Part shown: positions 1 to 10,278 of the stretch, one piece after another
How the letters are laid out: each line of letters starts with the position of its first letter
Numbering within the stretch: position 1 is the stretch's first letter
Source of the DNA: Streptomyces sp. MBT65
GTDB lineage: Bacteria; Actinomycetota; Actinomycetes; Streptomycetales; Streptomycetaceae
Length of the DNA stretch: 33,805 nt
Assembly (NCBI RefSeq): GCF_016612545.1
Contig: NZ_JAENRY010000055.1
Span: forward strand, 1-33,805
Reading direction: 5' to 3'
Notes under the pieces: generated by a model
The model's database searches: none
What the model was told of the DNA's origin: nothing
The model's input: the letters and a program-made list of their open reading frames with translations, nothing else
Made by a program: the position numbers and the translations under genes

Positions 1-1662
1 CCCCTCCGCGGCCGCCGGCCCCGCCCCCTTCAGCGGAACCTCCTTCACGAACACCGCGGCCACCATCGCGACCACAGCCACCACCGCCCCCAGCAGGAAC
101 GCCGAGTGGACACCCGCGGACACCGCGTGCTGATACGCCTCCCGAGCCACCGCCGGCAGCTTCGCCAGACTCGCCGCGTTCAAGGTCGCGGACTGCTCGG
201 TCACCTTGGACCCCAGCGCCCCGGCCCGCTCGGCCATGACGTCCTGGACCCGGTTGTTGAACAGCGCGCCCATGATGGCGACACCGAACGAGGAACCGAG
301 CGTACGAGACAGCGTGCTCGTGGAGGACGCGACGCCCATGTCCTTCATCTGCACACTGTTCTGCGCGACCAGCATGGTGATCTGCATCAGGCAGCCCATA
401 CCGAGACCGACGACCGCCATGTACACACCGGACATGACCCGGGTCGTATCCGTGTCCATGGTGGAGAGCAGGTACAGACCCACCCCCATCAGCACGCTGC
501 CGACGACCGGGAACACCTTGTACTTACCGGTGTTGGTGGTCACCCGCCCCGCGACCATCGAGGTCACGAGCATCGCGCCGAGCATCGGCAGCAGCAGCAA
601 CCCGGAGTTCGTCGCGGACGCGCCCTGCACGGACTGCTGGTACAGCGGCAGGAACAGCGTCGCCCCGAACATCACGAACCCGGTGATGAAGCCGATGATC
701 GCCATCAGCGTGAAGTTCCGGCTGCGGAAGATGTGCAGCGGTACGACCGGCTCCGCGGCCTTGGTCTGCCAGAACACGAAGCCGACGAGCGCGGCCACAC
801 CGAGCCCGATCAGTTCCATGATCCGCGCGGAGGTCCAGGCGTACTGCGAACCGCCCCACGTGGTGACGAGCACGATCGAGGTGATGCCGACGGTCAGCAG
901 CCCGGCGCCCAGGTAGTCGATCCGCGCCTGCGACCGCTTCTTCGGCAGATGCAGTACGGCACTGATCGCGGCCAGCGCGATCACGCCGAGCGGCAGGTTG
1001 ATGTAGAAGGACCAGCGCCAGCCCCAGTTGTCGGTGATGGTGCCGCCGACCAGCGGTCCGCCGATCATCGCGAGCGCCATGACGCCGGCCATCATGCCCT
1101 GGTACTTGCCCCGCTCACGCGGCGGGATGAGGTCGCCGATGATCGCCATGACGCCGACCATCAGACCACCGGCACCGAGACCCTGGATGGCCCGGAAACC
1201 GATCAACTGCCCCATGTTCTGCGCCATACCGCTCAGCGCGGAACCGGCCAGGAAGATCACGATCGAGGTCATGAAGGCGCCCTTGCGCCCGTACATGTCA
1301 CCGAGCTTGCCCCACAGGGGCGTGGAGCTGGCCGTGGCGAGCGTGTACGCGGTCACGACCCACGACAGATGCTCCAGCCCGCCCAGCTCACCGACGATCG
1401 TCGGCATCGCCGTACCCACGATCATGTTGTCGAGCATCGCGAGCATCATGGTGATCATCAGCGCGAGCAGGACGACCCGCACGCTCCTCGGCTGTTTCCC
1501 GTCAGCCCCTGTCTCGACCGCACCGGCCCCCGCCGCGACCGCGCCCGGCCCGGAACCCGAGCCCGAGGCCGCACCCGCACCCGCACCCGCACCCGCACCC
1601 GCACCCGCACCCGACCCGGGATCCGCCCCTGGCCCGGTCTCCACCGTCTGTGTGTCCGCCAT
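1..1662 (-). CDS. MFS drug exporter, DHA2 (EmrB/QacA) type, 3' end cut by window edge
   Basis: The minus-strand frame is open from the ATG at 1662 to the window edge (554 codons, no stop). The product is a 14-helix-type major facilitator. After a disordered Ala/Gly tail (about residues 1-50) comes the first helix, followed by the family motif LGDMYGRK in the first cytoplasmic loop, GFRAIQGLGAGG (motif B) and motif-C-like glycines in GMMAGVMALAMIGGPLVGG. The DHA2 family exports drugs, dyes or self-made antibiotics by proton antiport; the substrate cannot be read from sequence. The frame reaches a final helix followed by VKEVPLKGAGP, so probably only a few C-terminal residues are missing. It is divergent from a TetR gene across a long inverted repeat, the usual layout for a repressor-controlled efflux pump. 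The N-terminal tail contains a hexanucleotide microsatellite. Confidence 0.93.
   Translation of the reverse strand, partial: MADTQTVETGPGADPGSGAGAGAGAGAGAGAASGSGSGPGAVAAGAGAVETGADGKQPRSVRVVLLALMITMMLAMLDNMIVGTAMPTIVGELGGLEHLSWVVTAYTLATASSTPLWGKLGDMYGRKGAFMTSIVIFLAGSALSGMAQNMGQLIGFRAIQGLGAGGLMVGVMAIIGDLIPPRERGKYQGMMAGVMALAMIGGPLVGGTITDNWGWRWSFYINLPLGVIALAAISAVLHLPKKRSQARIDYLGAGLLTVGITSIVLVTTWGGSQYAWTSARIMELIGLGVAALVGFVFWQTKAAEPVVPLHIFRSRNFTLMAIIGFITGFVMFGATLFLPLYQQSVQGASATNSGLLLLPMLGAMLVTSMVAGRVTTNTGKYKVFPVVGSVLMGVGLYLLSTMDTDTTRVMSGVYMAVVGLGMGCLMQITMLVAQNSVQMKDMGVASSTSTLSRTLGSSFGVAIMGALFNNRVQDVMAERAGALGSKVTEQSATLNAASLAKLPAVAREAYQHAVSAGVHSAFLLGAVVAVVAMVAAVFVKEVPLKGAGPAAAEG
1571..1612. repeat. 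Hexanucleotide tandem repeat, 7 x GCACCC
   Basis: Seven perfect head-to-tail GCACCC units lie in the N-terminal coding part of the MFS gene, where the minus strand reads alternating Gly-Ala. The unit is two codons long, so slippage would lengthen or shorten the tail without shifting the frame. Confidence 0.95.
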
Positions 1663-1698
1663 CTTTCCCACTCCCCTGAACACCGCCACCGTCCGGCT

Positions 1699-1771
1699 AC
1701 TTACTTGCCGCCCGGCTAGTTGACTACACTCAGGGAAAGTAGACCCGCAACTAGCCGGGCGTCAAGTAAGT
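1699..1771. promoter_or_regulatory. Long inverted repeat, probable TetR operator in divergent promoter
   Basis: Left arm 1699-1722 and right arm 1748-1771 are reverse complements at 23 of 24 positions; the core is CAACTAGCCGGGCG plus CAAGTAAGT. The spacer is 25 bases. The element lies between the MFS start (1662) and the TetR start (about 1791), and a -10-like TAAGTT (1767-1772) overlaps the right arm. A bound regulator could therefore block both promoters. That the adjacent TetR protein binds here is inferred from position and symmetry. Confidence 0.8.
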
Positions 1772-1790
1772 TTGCTGGAGCATGAGACGA

Positions 1791-2402
1791 ATGGGCGGCA
1801 CCATGGACGGCACCAAGCGGCAACGTCGCGGAGACACCCGCCAGCGCATCCAGGACGTGGCGCTCGAACTCTTCGCCGAGCAGGGCTACGAGAAGACCTC
1901 GCTGCGCGAGATCGCCGAGCACCTGGACGTCACGAAGGCGGCGCTCTACTACCACTTCAAGACCAAGGAAGAGATCCTGGTCAGCATCTTCGAGGACCTG
2001 ACCAGGCCGATCGAGGACCTGATCGAGTGGGGCCGCGACCAGCCGCACACCCTGGAGACCAAGCAGGAGATCGTACGGCGCTACGCCGTCGCGCTCGACG
2101 GCGCGACCCCGCTGTTCCGCTTCATGCAGGAGAACCAGGCGACGGTACGGGACCTGCGCATCGGCGAGCGCTTCAAGGAGCGCATGCGCGGCCTGCGGGA
2201 GATCATGATCGACCCGGAGACCAGCCTGGTCGACCAGGTCCGCTCGCTCAGCGCGATCTTCACGCTGCACGCCGGCATGTTCGCCGTGCAGGACCTCGAA
2301 GGCGACCCCGAGGACAAGCGCAAGGCCGTCCTGGAGGTCGCCACCGACATGATCACGCAGGCCCACGCGGGCACGACGAAGCCCGTTCAGGACGGGTCGT
2401 AG
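1791..2402 (+). CDS. TetR/AcrR family transcriptional regulator
   Basis: 203 residues, usual length for the family. Residues about 12-60 are the TetR DNA-binding domain, with the typical sequence ALELFAEQGYEKTSLREIA, then the recognition-helix region VTKAALYYHFKTKEEIL. The rest is a helical ligand-binding domain with no recognisable ligand. The ATG at 1791 is preferred because GGAG (1777-1780) sits 10 nt upstream; ATGs at 1782 and 1803 are in the same frame. The gene is divergent from the MFS exporter and probably represses both genes until the exporter substrate binds. Its stop is only 7 nt from the stop of the convergent M23 gene. Confidence 0.93.
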   Translation: MGGTMDGTKRQRRGDTRQRIQDVALELFAEQGYEKTSLREIAEHLDVTKAALYYHFKTKEEILVSIFEDLTRPIEDLIEWGRDQPHTLETKQEIVRRYAVALDGATPLFRFMQENQATVRDLRIGERFKERMRGLREIMIDPETSLVDQVRSLSAIFTLHAGMFAVQDLEGDPEDKRKAVLEVATDMITQAHAGTTKPVQDGS

Positions 2403-2409
2403 ACGCGTC

Positions 2410-2994
2410 TCAGACGGTCACACCCTTGCCGCGCAGGAACTTGACCGGGTCTATCGCCGAGCCGTAGTTCGCGGTCGTGCGGATCTCGAAGTGCAGGTGC
2501 GGGCCGCTGGAGTTGCCGGTGTTGCCGGACAGCGCGATGTGCTGACCGGTGCTGACGACCTGGCCGACCCTCACGTCGATGCGCGAGAGGTGGGCGTACT
2601 GCGAGTAGGTGCCGTTGCCGTGCTTGATGACGATGGCGTTGCCGTACGCGGCTCCGTCACCGGCACCGTTGCCGCCGGCCTTGACGACGGTCCCGCCGTG
2701 CGCGGCCATGACGTTGGTACCGCTGGCGACGGCGAAGTCCTGACCGCTGTGGGTGGACTGCCACATGCTGCCGGCCTGGGCGAAGGTCGCGGACAGCGTG
2801 TACTTCTTCACCGGGTCGACCCAGGAGGCGGCGGCCTTCGCGCTGACGGCCTTCGGCGCGACGGACGCGGTGGTGGCAGCGCTCGCGACCCCGGTGCCCA
2901 GCACGGCGGTGGCCCCCAGTCCGACGGCCAGGAAGGCCACCCGGGTGCGGAGCGAAGACGTACGGGAAGAACGGGACGTGGCGCGCTGGAACAT
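2410..2994 (-). CDS. Secreted M23 family metallopeptidase
   Basis: 194 residues from the ATG at 2994, preceded by GAGG 5 nt upstream; an in-frame start 14 codons earlier lacks a ribosome site. Residues 1-39 form a Sec signal peptide: basic start, hydrophobic stretch FLAVGLGATAVLG, cleavage after ASA. The rest is one M23 (LytM-type) domain with zinc ligands H82 and D86 in HSGQDF, H135 in QYAHLS, and H166/H168 in PHLHFE. All metal and catalytic positions are present, so it should be an active peptidoglycan endopeptidase acting outside the cell. It has no LysM or other wall-binding domain. No c-di-AMP (ydaO) riboswitch was recognised upstream, although some streptomycete wall hydrolases have one. 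Confidence 0.93.
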   Translation of the reverse strand: MFQRATSRSSRTSSLRTRVAFLAVGLGATAVLGTGVASAATTASVAPKAVSAKAAASWVDPVKKYTLSATFAQAGSMWQSTHSGQDFAVASGTNVMAAHGGTVVKAGGNGAGDGAAYGNAIVIKHGNGTYSQYAHLSRIDVRVGQVVSTGQHIALSGNTGNSSGPHLHFEIRTTANYGSAIDPVKFLRGKGVTV

Positions 2995-3498
2995 CGAAAC
3001 CTCACGGGGGACGGGGACAGAAAAACCACCCGGCACACATACGGCCGCCGGATGGCACGTTCATTGGTAACCCCGGACCCCACGGACCCCCAAACCCCTC
3101 TTCTACGACGGAACCTAGTACTTCACCACAAAACTTCCATCTTCTTGACAGAGCGCGCATGCGTCACGAATCGCCCCCTGGACGGTGAAATCCGTCATTC
3201 GGTTCCATGAGTTTCACGAAATAAGTCCCTTTTGCCCGACTCTCGGCTCGCGACTACCTCCCCTAGTAGGCCTCGAATCGCCTGTGCGGCTTGTCACCGG
3301 CCGGGGCGATCGCCGGTCCGGGGAATGTGACCGGGGCTACCTCGAACGGGCCGTTCCGGCAGCCGGCCCATGCAACACGGACGCAGACCCCTATACACCT
3401 ACCGTCCAGTAACCTTACGGTTCCCCTCACGCCACCCGCGCCCGCGAGCATGCCTTCCGCACCGGCAGCCGCACAGACGTGAGAGGAACCCCCACCCC
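2995..3498. other. 504-base divergent intergenic region, M23 peptidase / acid phosphatase
   Basis: No gene is supported here. It is lower in GC around 3110-3245 than the flanking genes and must hold promoters for both neighbours. Visible elements are a TTGACA (3145-3150) on the plus strand without a good -10 partner, a perfect GGCGATCGCC palindrome (3305-3314) flanked by GTCAC (3293-3297) and GTGAC (3327-3331), and a TATACA (3392-3397) about 100 nt before the phosphatase start. None can be assigned with confidence. Confidence 0.5.
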
Positions 3499-4116
3499 AT
3501 GACGAGACGACGCCCCTGGGCTCGCCGTACCGCCACAGCCACCGTGACCGCGGCCGCCCTCGCGGCGCTGACCGTCCCCGCGGAGGCCGCGACGACGAGC
3601 AGCACCACCGCCACGGCCGCAGCCGTCGACTACACCACCTGGCAGACGGACTGCCAGACGGTGATGAACCAGGCCCTGCCCTACCTGAAGCAGCGGATCG
3701 CGGCCACCGAGCCCGGCGAGAAACAGGCGATCGTCTTCGACATCGACAACACCACCCTGGAGACGGACTTCGGCTTCAGCTGGCCGCAGCCCGCCTACAA
3801 GCCCGTGCTCGCGGTCGCCAAGTACGCCCAGGAGCACGGCGTTTCACTGTTCTTCGTCACGGCCCGCCCCGGCATCATCTACCTGCCGACCGAGTACAAC
3901 CTCGAACACGACGGCTACGACGTCGACGGCCTCTACGCGCGCGGCCTCCTCGACCTCTTCAAGGACGTCGCCGCCTACAAGACAGCCCAGCGCGTCGACA
4001 TCGAGAACAAGGGCTACACGATCATCGCGAACATCGGCAACAGCGCCACCGACCTCTCCGGCGGCCACGCCGAGAAGACGTTCAAACTGCCGGACTACGA
4101 CGGCCAGTTGTCCTAG
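3499..4116 (+). CDS. Secreted HAD-superfamily acid phosphatase (class B-like)
   Basis: 205 residues from the ATG at 3499, with GAGAGGA (3481-3487) about 11 nt upstream. Residues 1-30 are a signal peptide ending in PAEA. The mature part has the HAD core: motif I DIDNTT with nucleophile D81 and general acid D83, motif II Thr121 in FFVTARP, a Lys at about 161, and the acidic motif as GNSATDL (D185), where the usual GD is GN. This is the plant-type/class B acid phosphatase family, which releases phosphate from external phosphomonoesters; the protein should be exported. The long divergent region separates it from the M23 gene, and 65 nt separate it from the NACHT gene downstream. No PHO box was recognised upstream. 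Confidence 0.9.
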   Translation: MTRRRPWARRTATATVTAAALAALTVPAEAATTSSTTATAAAVDYTTWQTDCQTVMNQALPYLKQRIAATEPGEKQAIVFDIDNTTLETDFGFSWPQPAYKPVLAVAKYAQEHGVSLFFVTARPGIIYLPTEYNLEHDGYDVDGLYARGLLDLFKDVAAYKTAQRVDIENKGYTIIANIGNSATDLSGGHAEKTFKLPDYDGQLS

Positions 4117-4142
4117 TCGTACGGTCACCGCCGGATCATCGA

Positions 4143-4148
4143 TAGGCT
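4143..4148 (+). promoter_or_regulatory. Candidate -10 box for the NACHT gene
   Basis: TAGGCT lies 33 nt before the ATG at 4182, leaving a short leader that carries the purine-rich ribosome site GGGGGTGGCGG. The -35 region is not recognisable, so this is a weak call. Confidence 0.35.
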
Positions 4149-4181
4149 CCATCCGTTTCCCAACGGCTACGGGGGTGGCGG

Positions 4182-7100
4182 ATGGAGCCCGCGGTACTCG
4201 GCGGCAAACTGGCGTCCAGCCTGATCGCACCGCTGGTGAAGAGACTGTTCGTGGCGGACGGCCCCGGCGCGGGGCTGGTCGACAAGCCGGTGCGCCTCTC
4301 CTCCCTCGTCTCCTTCAAGGGCGAGAAGCGGCGGCTGGACGGCAAGGACGTCCACAGACTCGCCCAGCACTTCGTCCAACAGGCGATGGACTCCCCCGGC
4401 GAACACCCCTTCCGTTCCGCCGAACAGACCGCCGTGGCCGACGCGTTGGCCCGCCGCCTGCTCGCCCTCGGCGACCTGGACATGGACGATATCCAGGCCG
4501 TACGCCTGGGACATCGGGAGCTGGCACGGCAGTTGAAGCACCGCGCCCCGGCCCCCGACGGACTCTCCACCGACGCCGGCCACTTCCTCGACTCGGCGAC
4601 CGAGTGGGCCTGCCTCCAGATCCTGGAGTTCTTCACCCGCCGCTCCACCTTCGTCGCCCGCACCCTCGTCGAGCAGACCCGCACCCAGTCCGAACTGATC
4701 GCCCGCGTCGACGAGTTGATCGCCCGCACCCCACGCCCCGGCACCCACGACCGCGCCTTCGAACGCCGCTACCTCCCGTACGTCGCCGAGCGCCACAACC
4801 ACATCACCATCTACGGCATCGACCTCCGCGACTCCCCCGACCGCTGGCCCCTCGAAGTGGCGTACCTGAGCCTGGAGGCGACGGCGACGGAGGACCGGCG
4901 ACTCCCCGACGAACACCCCGGCGCCGCCCTCACCGTCCAACTCCCCGCCGAGGACGCCCTGTCGACCCACGACCGCGTGCTGCTGCGCGGCGACGCGGGG
5001 TCCGGCAAGACGACGCTGGTGCAGTGGCTGGCGGTGACAACGGCGAGGGACGGCGACCGCATCCCGTACGTCCTCCCCCTGCGCACCCTCATCCGGGCCG
5101 GCCAACTCCCCTCCCCCACCGACTTCTTGACGGCGGTGGGCTGCCCCCACACCGCACCGGACGGCTGGACGGAACGCGTCCTGACGGCCGGCCGAGCGCT
5201 GATCCTGGTCGACGGCCTGGACGAGATCCCCGCCGCCGACCGCCACCGCACCCGCGACTGGCTCCAGTCCCTGATCAGCGCCTTCCCCGGCAACCGCTGG
5301 CTCCTCACCTCCCGCCCCACCGCCGTACGCCCCGACTGGCTGTCCCCCGAGGGCTTCCGCGAACTGACCCTGGCCCCGATGCGCCGCCCCGAGGTGAAGA
5401 CCTTCGTCGAGCGCTGGCACGCGGCGGCGGACGCCCCGGAGTACGAGGGCCCCCTCCTCGACTCCCTGCGCACCAAACGGGACTTGGCCCGCCTCGCCAC
5501 CAACCCCCTGATGTGCGGCCTGATCTGCGCCCTCCACAGGGAACGAAGGGGGTATCTCCCCACGGGCCGCAAGGAGTTGTACGACGCGGCCCTCACGATG
5601 CTGCTGGCCCGCCGGGACCGGGAGCGGGGCATGGGGGCGCTGGAGGGCGCCGAGCTGGGCGAGGAGGCTCAGCTGGAGATCCTCCAACGCCTCGCGTACG
5701 CCCTGGTGTTGAGTGGCCGCACGGAGATGGACGTGGAGACGGCCGAGGGGATCGTGGAGCGGTGTCTGCCGACGGTCGCCGGGCAGGGCGATGCCAGGAC
5801 GGTACTGCGAGACCTCCTGCTGCGAAGCGGCCTGCTCCGCCAACCCGCCGATGGCGTCGTCGACTTCGTCCACCGCACCTTCCAGGACTACCTGGGCGCG
5901 CGCTACGCCGTGGAGGAGGGCCACCTCGACGTCCTGATCTCCCGTGCGGGCGACACGCAGTGGGAGGACGTGATCCGGATGGCGGTCGCCCACGCCCGGC
6001 CGCGCGAACGGGTCGTACTACTGCGGCAGTTGCTGGCCCGGGACGAGCCCCGACTGACCTTGCTCGCACTGGCGTGCCTGGAGCACGCGACGGCGTTGGA
6101 TCCGAGGGTGCGGGCGGAGGTCGAGGAGCGGGCGGCGGCGCTGATTCCGCCGCGTACGAGAGAGGACGCGCACGCCTTGGCAGGCGCCGGACCGCTGGTC
6201 CTGGAACTGCTGCCGGGCCCGGAGGGGCTGACGGACGAGGAAGCAAGGGCCGTCACCATCACCGCCTCGGTCCTCGGCACGGCGGAACCCGATGGCGCGC
6301 TGGCGGTGCTACGACGCTTCCGCGACCATCGGTCCCTCGACGTGAGGCGGCAACTCGCGGGCACCTGGGACCGGTTCGACACCCGGGAGTACGCGGTCGA
6401 GGTACTCGACCATCTGCCGCGGGACGATCTCTTCGTGGTCTGCTCATCACCCGAGCAGCTAGCCGCGCTACGGCTGATGAGCCCTTGGCACATGCTGACG
6501 ATCGACGGTTCGTACAGGCTGGGCGAGATCATCGATGCAATCGGTGATCCGGACGCGGTCAACATCCTGATGCTTGAGGACAACAGCGTCGTGGACACTC
6601 TGGACGAGCTGCTGCCCTTCAGATCTTTGAGCGGACTGTGGCTGCGGAGCTGCTACGAAGTCCGGGATCTCGACAGATTGTCTGAACTACCCCTCACCAG
6701 CCTGACGTTCAACCACGTTGCCGACCCGTCAGGCCTACGAGCATTGGACGGGCTTATCCAGCTCTCCCTAGATCAGTCGTTCCCAGAGGGCAGGCGCCTT
6801 CCTGACTACCTGCCCACAGACGCGGCCCTAGAGCTCCTAGATCTGGGCTGGCGCACGCTGTCCTCCACCGGCCTGCGCGGTCTGGAATGCTGGCCTACCG
6901 TCACCACGCTCAGACTCAACGCGCCGAGCACACCCCTAGGTGCAAGGGACTGGCAGGAAGTGAACCGCCTCCCCGCCCTGCGGGCCCTCGTCCTGAACGG
7001 GAACCTCGACGGCTACGCCGTGGAGGTCATGCCGGAACTGCCCTCCGTCCAGCTCCTCCGCCTTCCTGACCAGCCCAGGAATCAGGATCAGCTCAGCAAA

Positions 7101-7223
7101 CTCGCCTCCCGTCTCCCAAGCCTGCGCACGCTGACCGTCGACACGTATAGCGGCGTCAGTACCTCCCTCGATCTCTATGCCGAAATCTTCCGCACCGCCG
7201 AAGTAACCGACGACCGCCTCTGA
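4182..7223 (+). CDS. NLR-like NACHT NTPase with N-terminal helical domain and C-terminal leucine-rich repeats
   Basis: 1013 residues. Residues 1 to about 190 are helical without a known enzyme fold and resemble the NACHT N-terminal helical domains of actinobacterial NLR-like proteins. About 260-430 is the NACHT NTPase: Walker A GDAGSGKT (about 270-277), Walker B ILVDGLDE (341-348) with the extra acidic residue typical of NACHT, and LLTSRPT as sensor. About 430-620 looks like the winged-helix part (NPLMCGLICALHR, VDFVHRTFQDYLGARYA), then HEAT-like helices, then irregular leucine-rich repeats from about 790 to 1000. Bacterial NACHT proteins act as intracellular phage sensors that oligomerise on recognition; the output here is unclear because there is no nuclease, TIR or protease domain. 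It stands alone as a gene. The part around 6600-6800 is much lower in GC than the NTPase part. Family confident, defence role inferred. Confidence 0.92.
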   Translation: MEPAVLGGKLASSLIAPLVKRLFVADGPGAGLVDKPVRLSSLVSFKGEKRRLDGKDVHRLAQHFVQQAMDSPGEHPFRSAEQTAVADALARRLLALGDLDMDDIQAVRLGHRELARQLKHRAPAPDGLSTDAGHFLDSATEWACLQILEFFTRRSTFVARTLVEQTRTQSELIARVDELIARTPRPGTHDRAFERRYLPYVAERHNHITIYGIDLRDSPDRWPLEVAYLSLEATATEDRRLPDEHPGAALTVQLPAEDALSTHDRVLLRGDAGSGKTTLVQWLAVTTARDGDRIPYVLPLRTLIRAGQLPSPTDFLTAVGCPHTAPDGWTERVLTAGRALILVDGLDEIPAADRHRTRDWLQSLISAFPGNRWLLTSRPTAVRPDWLSPEGFRELTLAPMRRPEVKTFVERWHAAADAPEYEGPLLDSLRTKRDLARLATNPLMCGLICALHRERRGYLPTGRKELYDAALTMLLARRDRERGMGALEGAELGEEAQLEILQRLAYALVLSGRTEMDVETAEGIVERCLPTVAGQGDARTVLRDLLLRSGLLRQPADGVVDFVHRTFQDYLGARYAVEEGHLDVLISRAGDTQWEDVIRMAVAHARPRERVVLLRQLLARDEPRLTLLALACLEHATALDPRVRAEVEERAAALIPPRTREDAHALAGAGPLVLELLPGPEGLTDEEARAVTITASVLGTAEPDGALAVLRRFRDHRSLDVRRQLAGTWDRFDTREYAVEVLDHLPRDDLFVVCSSPEQLAALRLMSPWHMLTIDGSYRLGEIIDAIGDPDAVNILMLEDNSVVDTLDELLPFRSLSGLWLRSCYEVRDLDRLSELPLTSLTFNHVADPSGLRALDGLIQLSLDQSFPEGRRLPDYLPTDAALELLDLGWRTLSSTGLRGLECWPTVTTLRLNAPSTPLGARDWQEVNRLPALRALVLNGNLDGYAVEVMPELPSVQLLRLPDQPRNQDQLSKLASRLPSLRTLTVDTYSGVSTSLDLYAEIFRTAEVTDDRL

Positions 7224-7239
7224 CCCCACCCCCGGACAC

Positions 7240-7278
7240 GCGAAAGGGGCCGGTGCCAAAAGCACCGGCCCCTTTCGC
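7240..7278. terminator. Bidirectional terminator between NACHT gene and clpC
   Basis: A perfect 17-bp stem (7240-7256 with 7262-7278) closes a 5-nt loop, CAAAA. It begins 17 nt after the NACHT stop and 27 nt after the clpC stop on the other strand, so it can serve both convergent genes. It is strong by stem alone and has no long T-tract. Confidence 0.92.
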
Positions 7279-7304
7279 AGCCGTAAAACCCGAACCGCTG
7301 GGTC

Positions 7305-9836
<2,532 letters not shown>

Positions 9837-10278
9837 CGTTAATCGCTCCTCAGAGCGGTCAGGCAGTAAGGGGACGCTCCCCTCCCTGTCCTTCCGCAGC
9901 TTAGTCCCGCAAGCGGGGACCGCTCATTCCAACTGCCGACACCGGACCGAGAACCAACACTGCCTCCTGAACCCGAACGCCGACATCTGCTCCAACCTGA
10001 TGGTGCGAGACGATGTTCCCGCAGGCCAGGCAGTTACCCTCACCATGAGTACGCCGATGGCGAACGTGAGACGCCCTTTTCTGCGTGTCGCCCCCTCCCA
10101 CTAGGGATTGTCTTACCCGTACGGACGGACACTCCATGCCGTTCGCACCGGTTCCCTCCGCTACGGGCGAACAACCTTGCGCGGCTCCGCACCCCCGAAC
10201 ACCCCGATTTCCCGCACCCAGCGCATTCGTCGGACCACCCAGCGTAACTCCCGGCCCGCTTCGACGGTTGCTCTTGGC
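9837..10278. other. 442-base divergent intergenic region clpC / SCO3374-like gene
   Basis: No gene is supported. It holds the clpC leader with its AGGAG ribosome site, a short CCCGC-AA-GCGGG hairpin (about 9907-9918), the ClgR-type site at 10052-10065 and the unassigned promoter of the plus-strand gene. No CIRCE (HrcA) or HAIR (HspR) element was seen. Confidence 0.5.
10052..10065 (-). promoter_or_regulatory. ClgR-type operator upstream of clpC
   Basis: The minus strand reads GTTCGCCATCGGCG, an exact match to the published actinobacterial ClgR motif GTTCGC-N5-GCG. It lies 216 nt upstream of the clpC start codon in clpC orientation. ClgR activates clp and lon genes in Streptomyces and related genera, so this is probably the activator site of the clpC promoter. 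The promoter boxes themselves could not be assigned. Confidence 0.75.

Noticed and set aside
106..1719. 537-codon plus-strand frame
   Set aside because: Antisense of the MFS gene, whose frame runs unbroken to the window edge and carries transporter motifs.
2401..2410. AGACGCGTCT palindrome between convergent TetR and M23 genes
   Set aside because: Ten bases only, lies across the stop codons; probably chance and too short for a terminator.
2995..3370. c-di-AMP (ydaO) riboswitch upstream of the M23 peptidase
   Set aside because: I looked for the conserved ydaO blocks on the minus strand and did not find them; a covariance-model search would be decisive.
4175..6547. 790-codon plus-strand frame overlapping the NACHT gene
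   Set aside because: Arg/Pro/Gly-rich shadow; the NACHT frame has all domain motifs.
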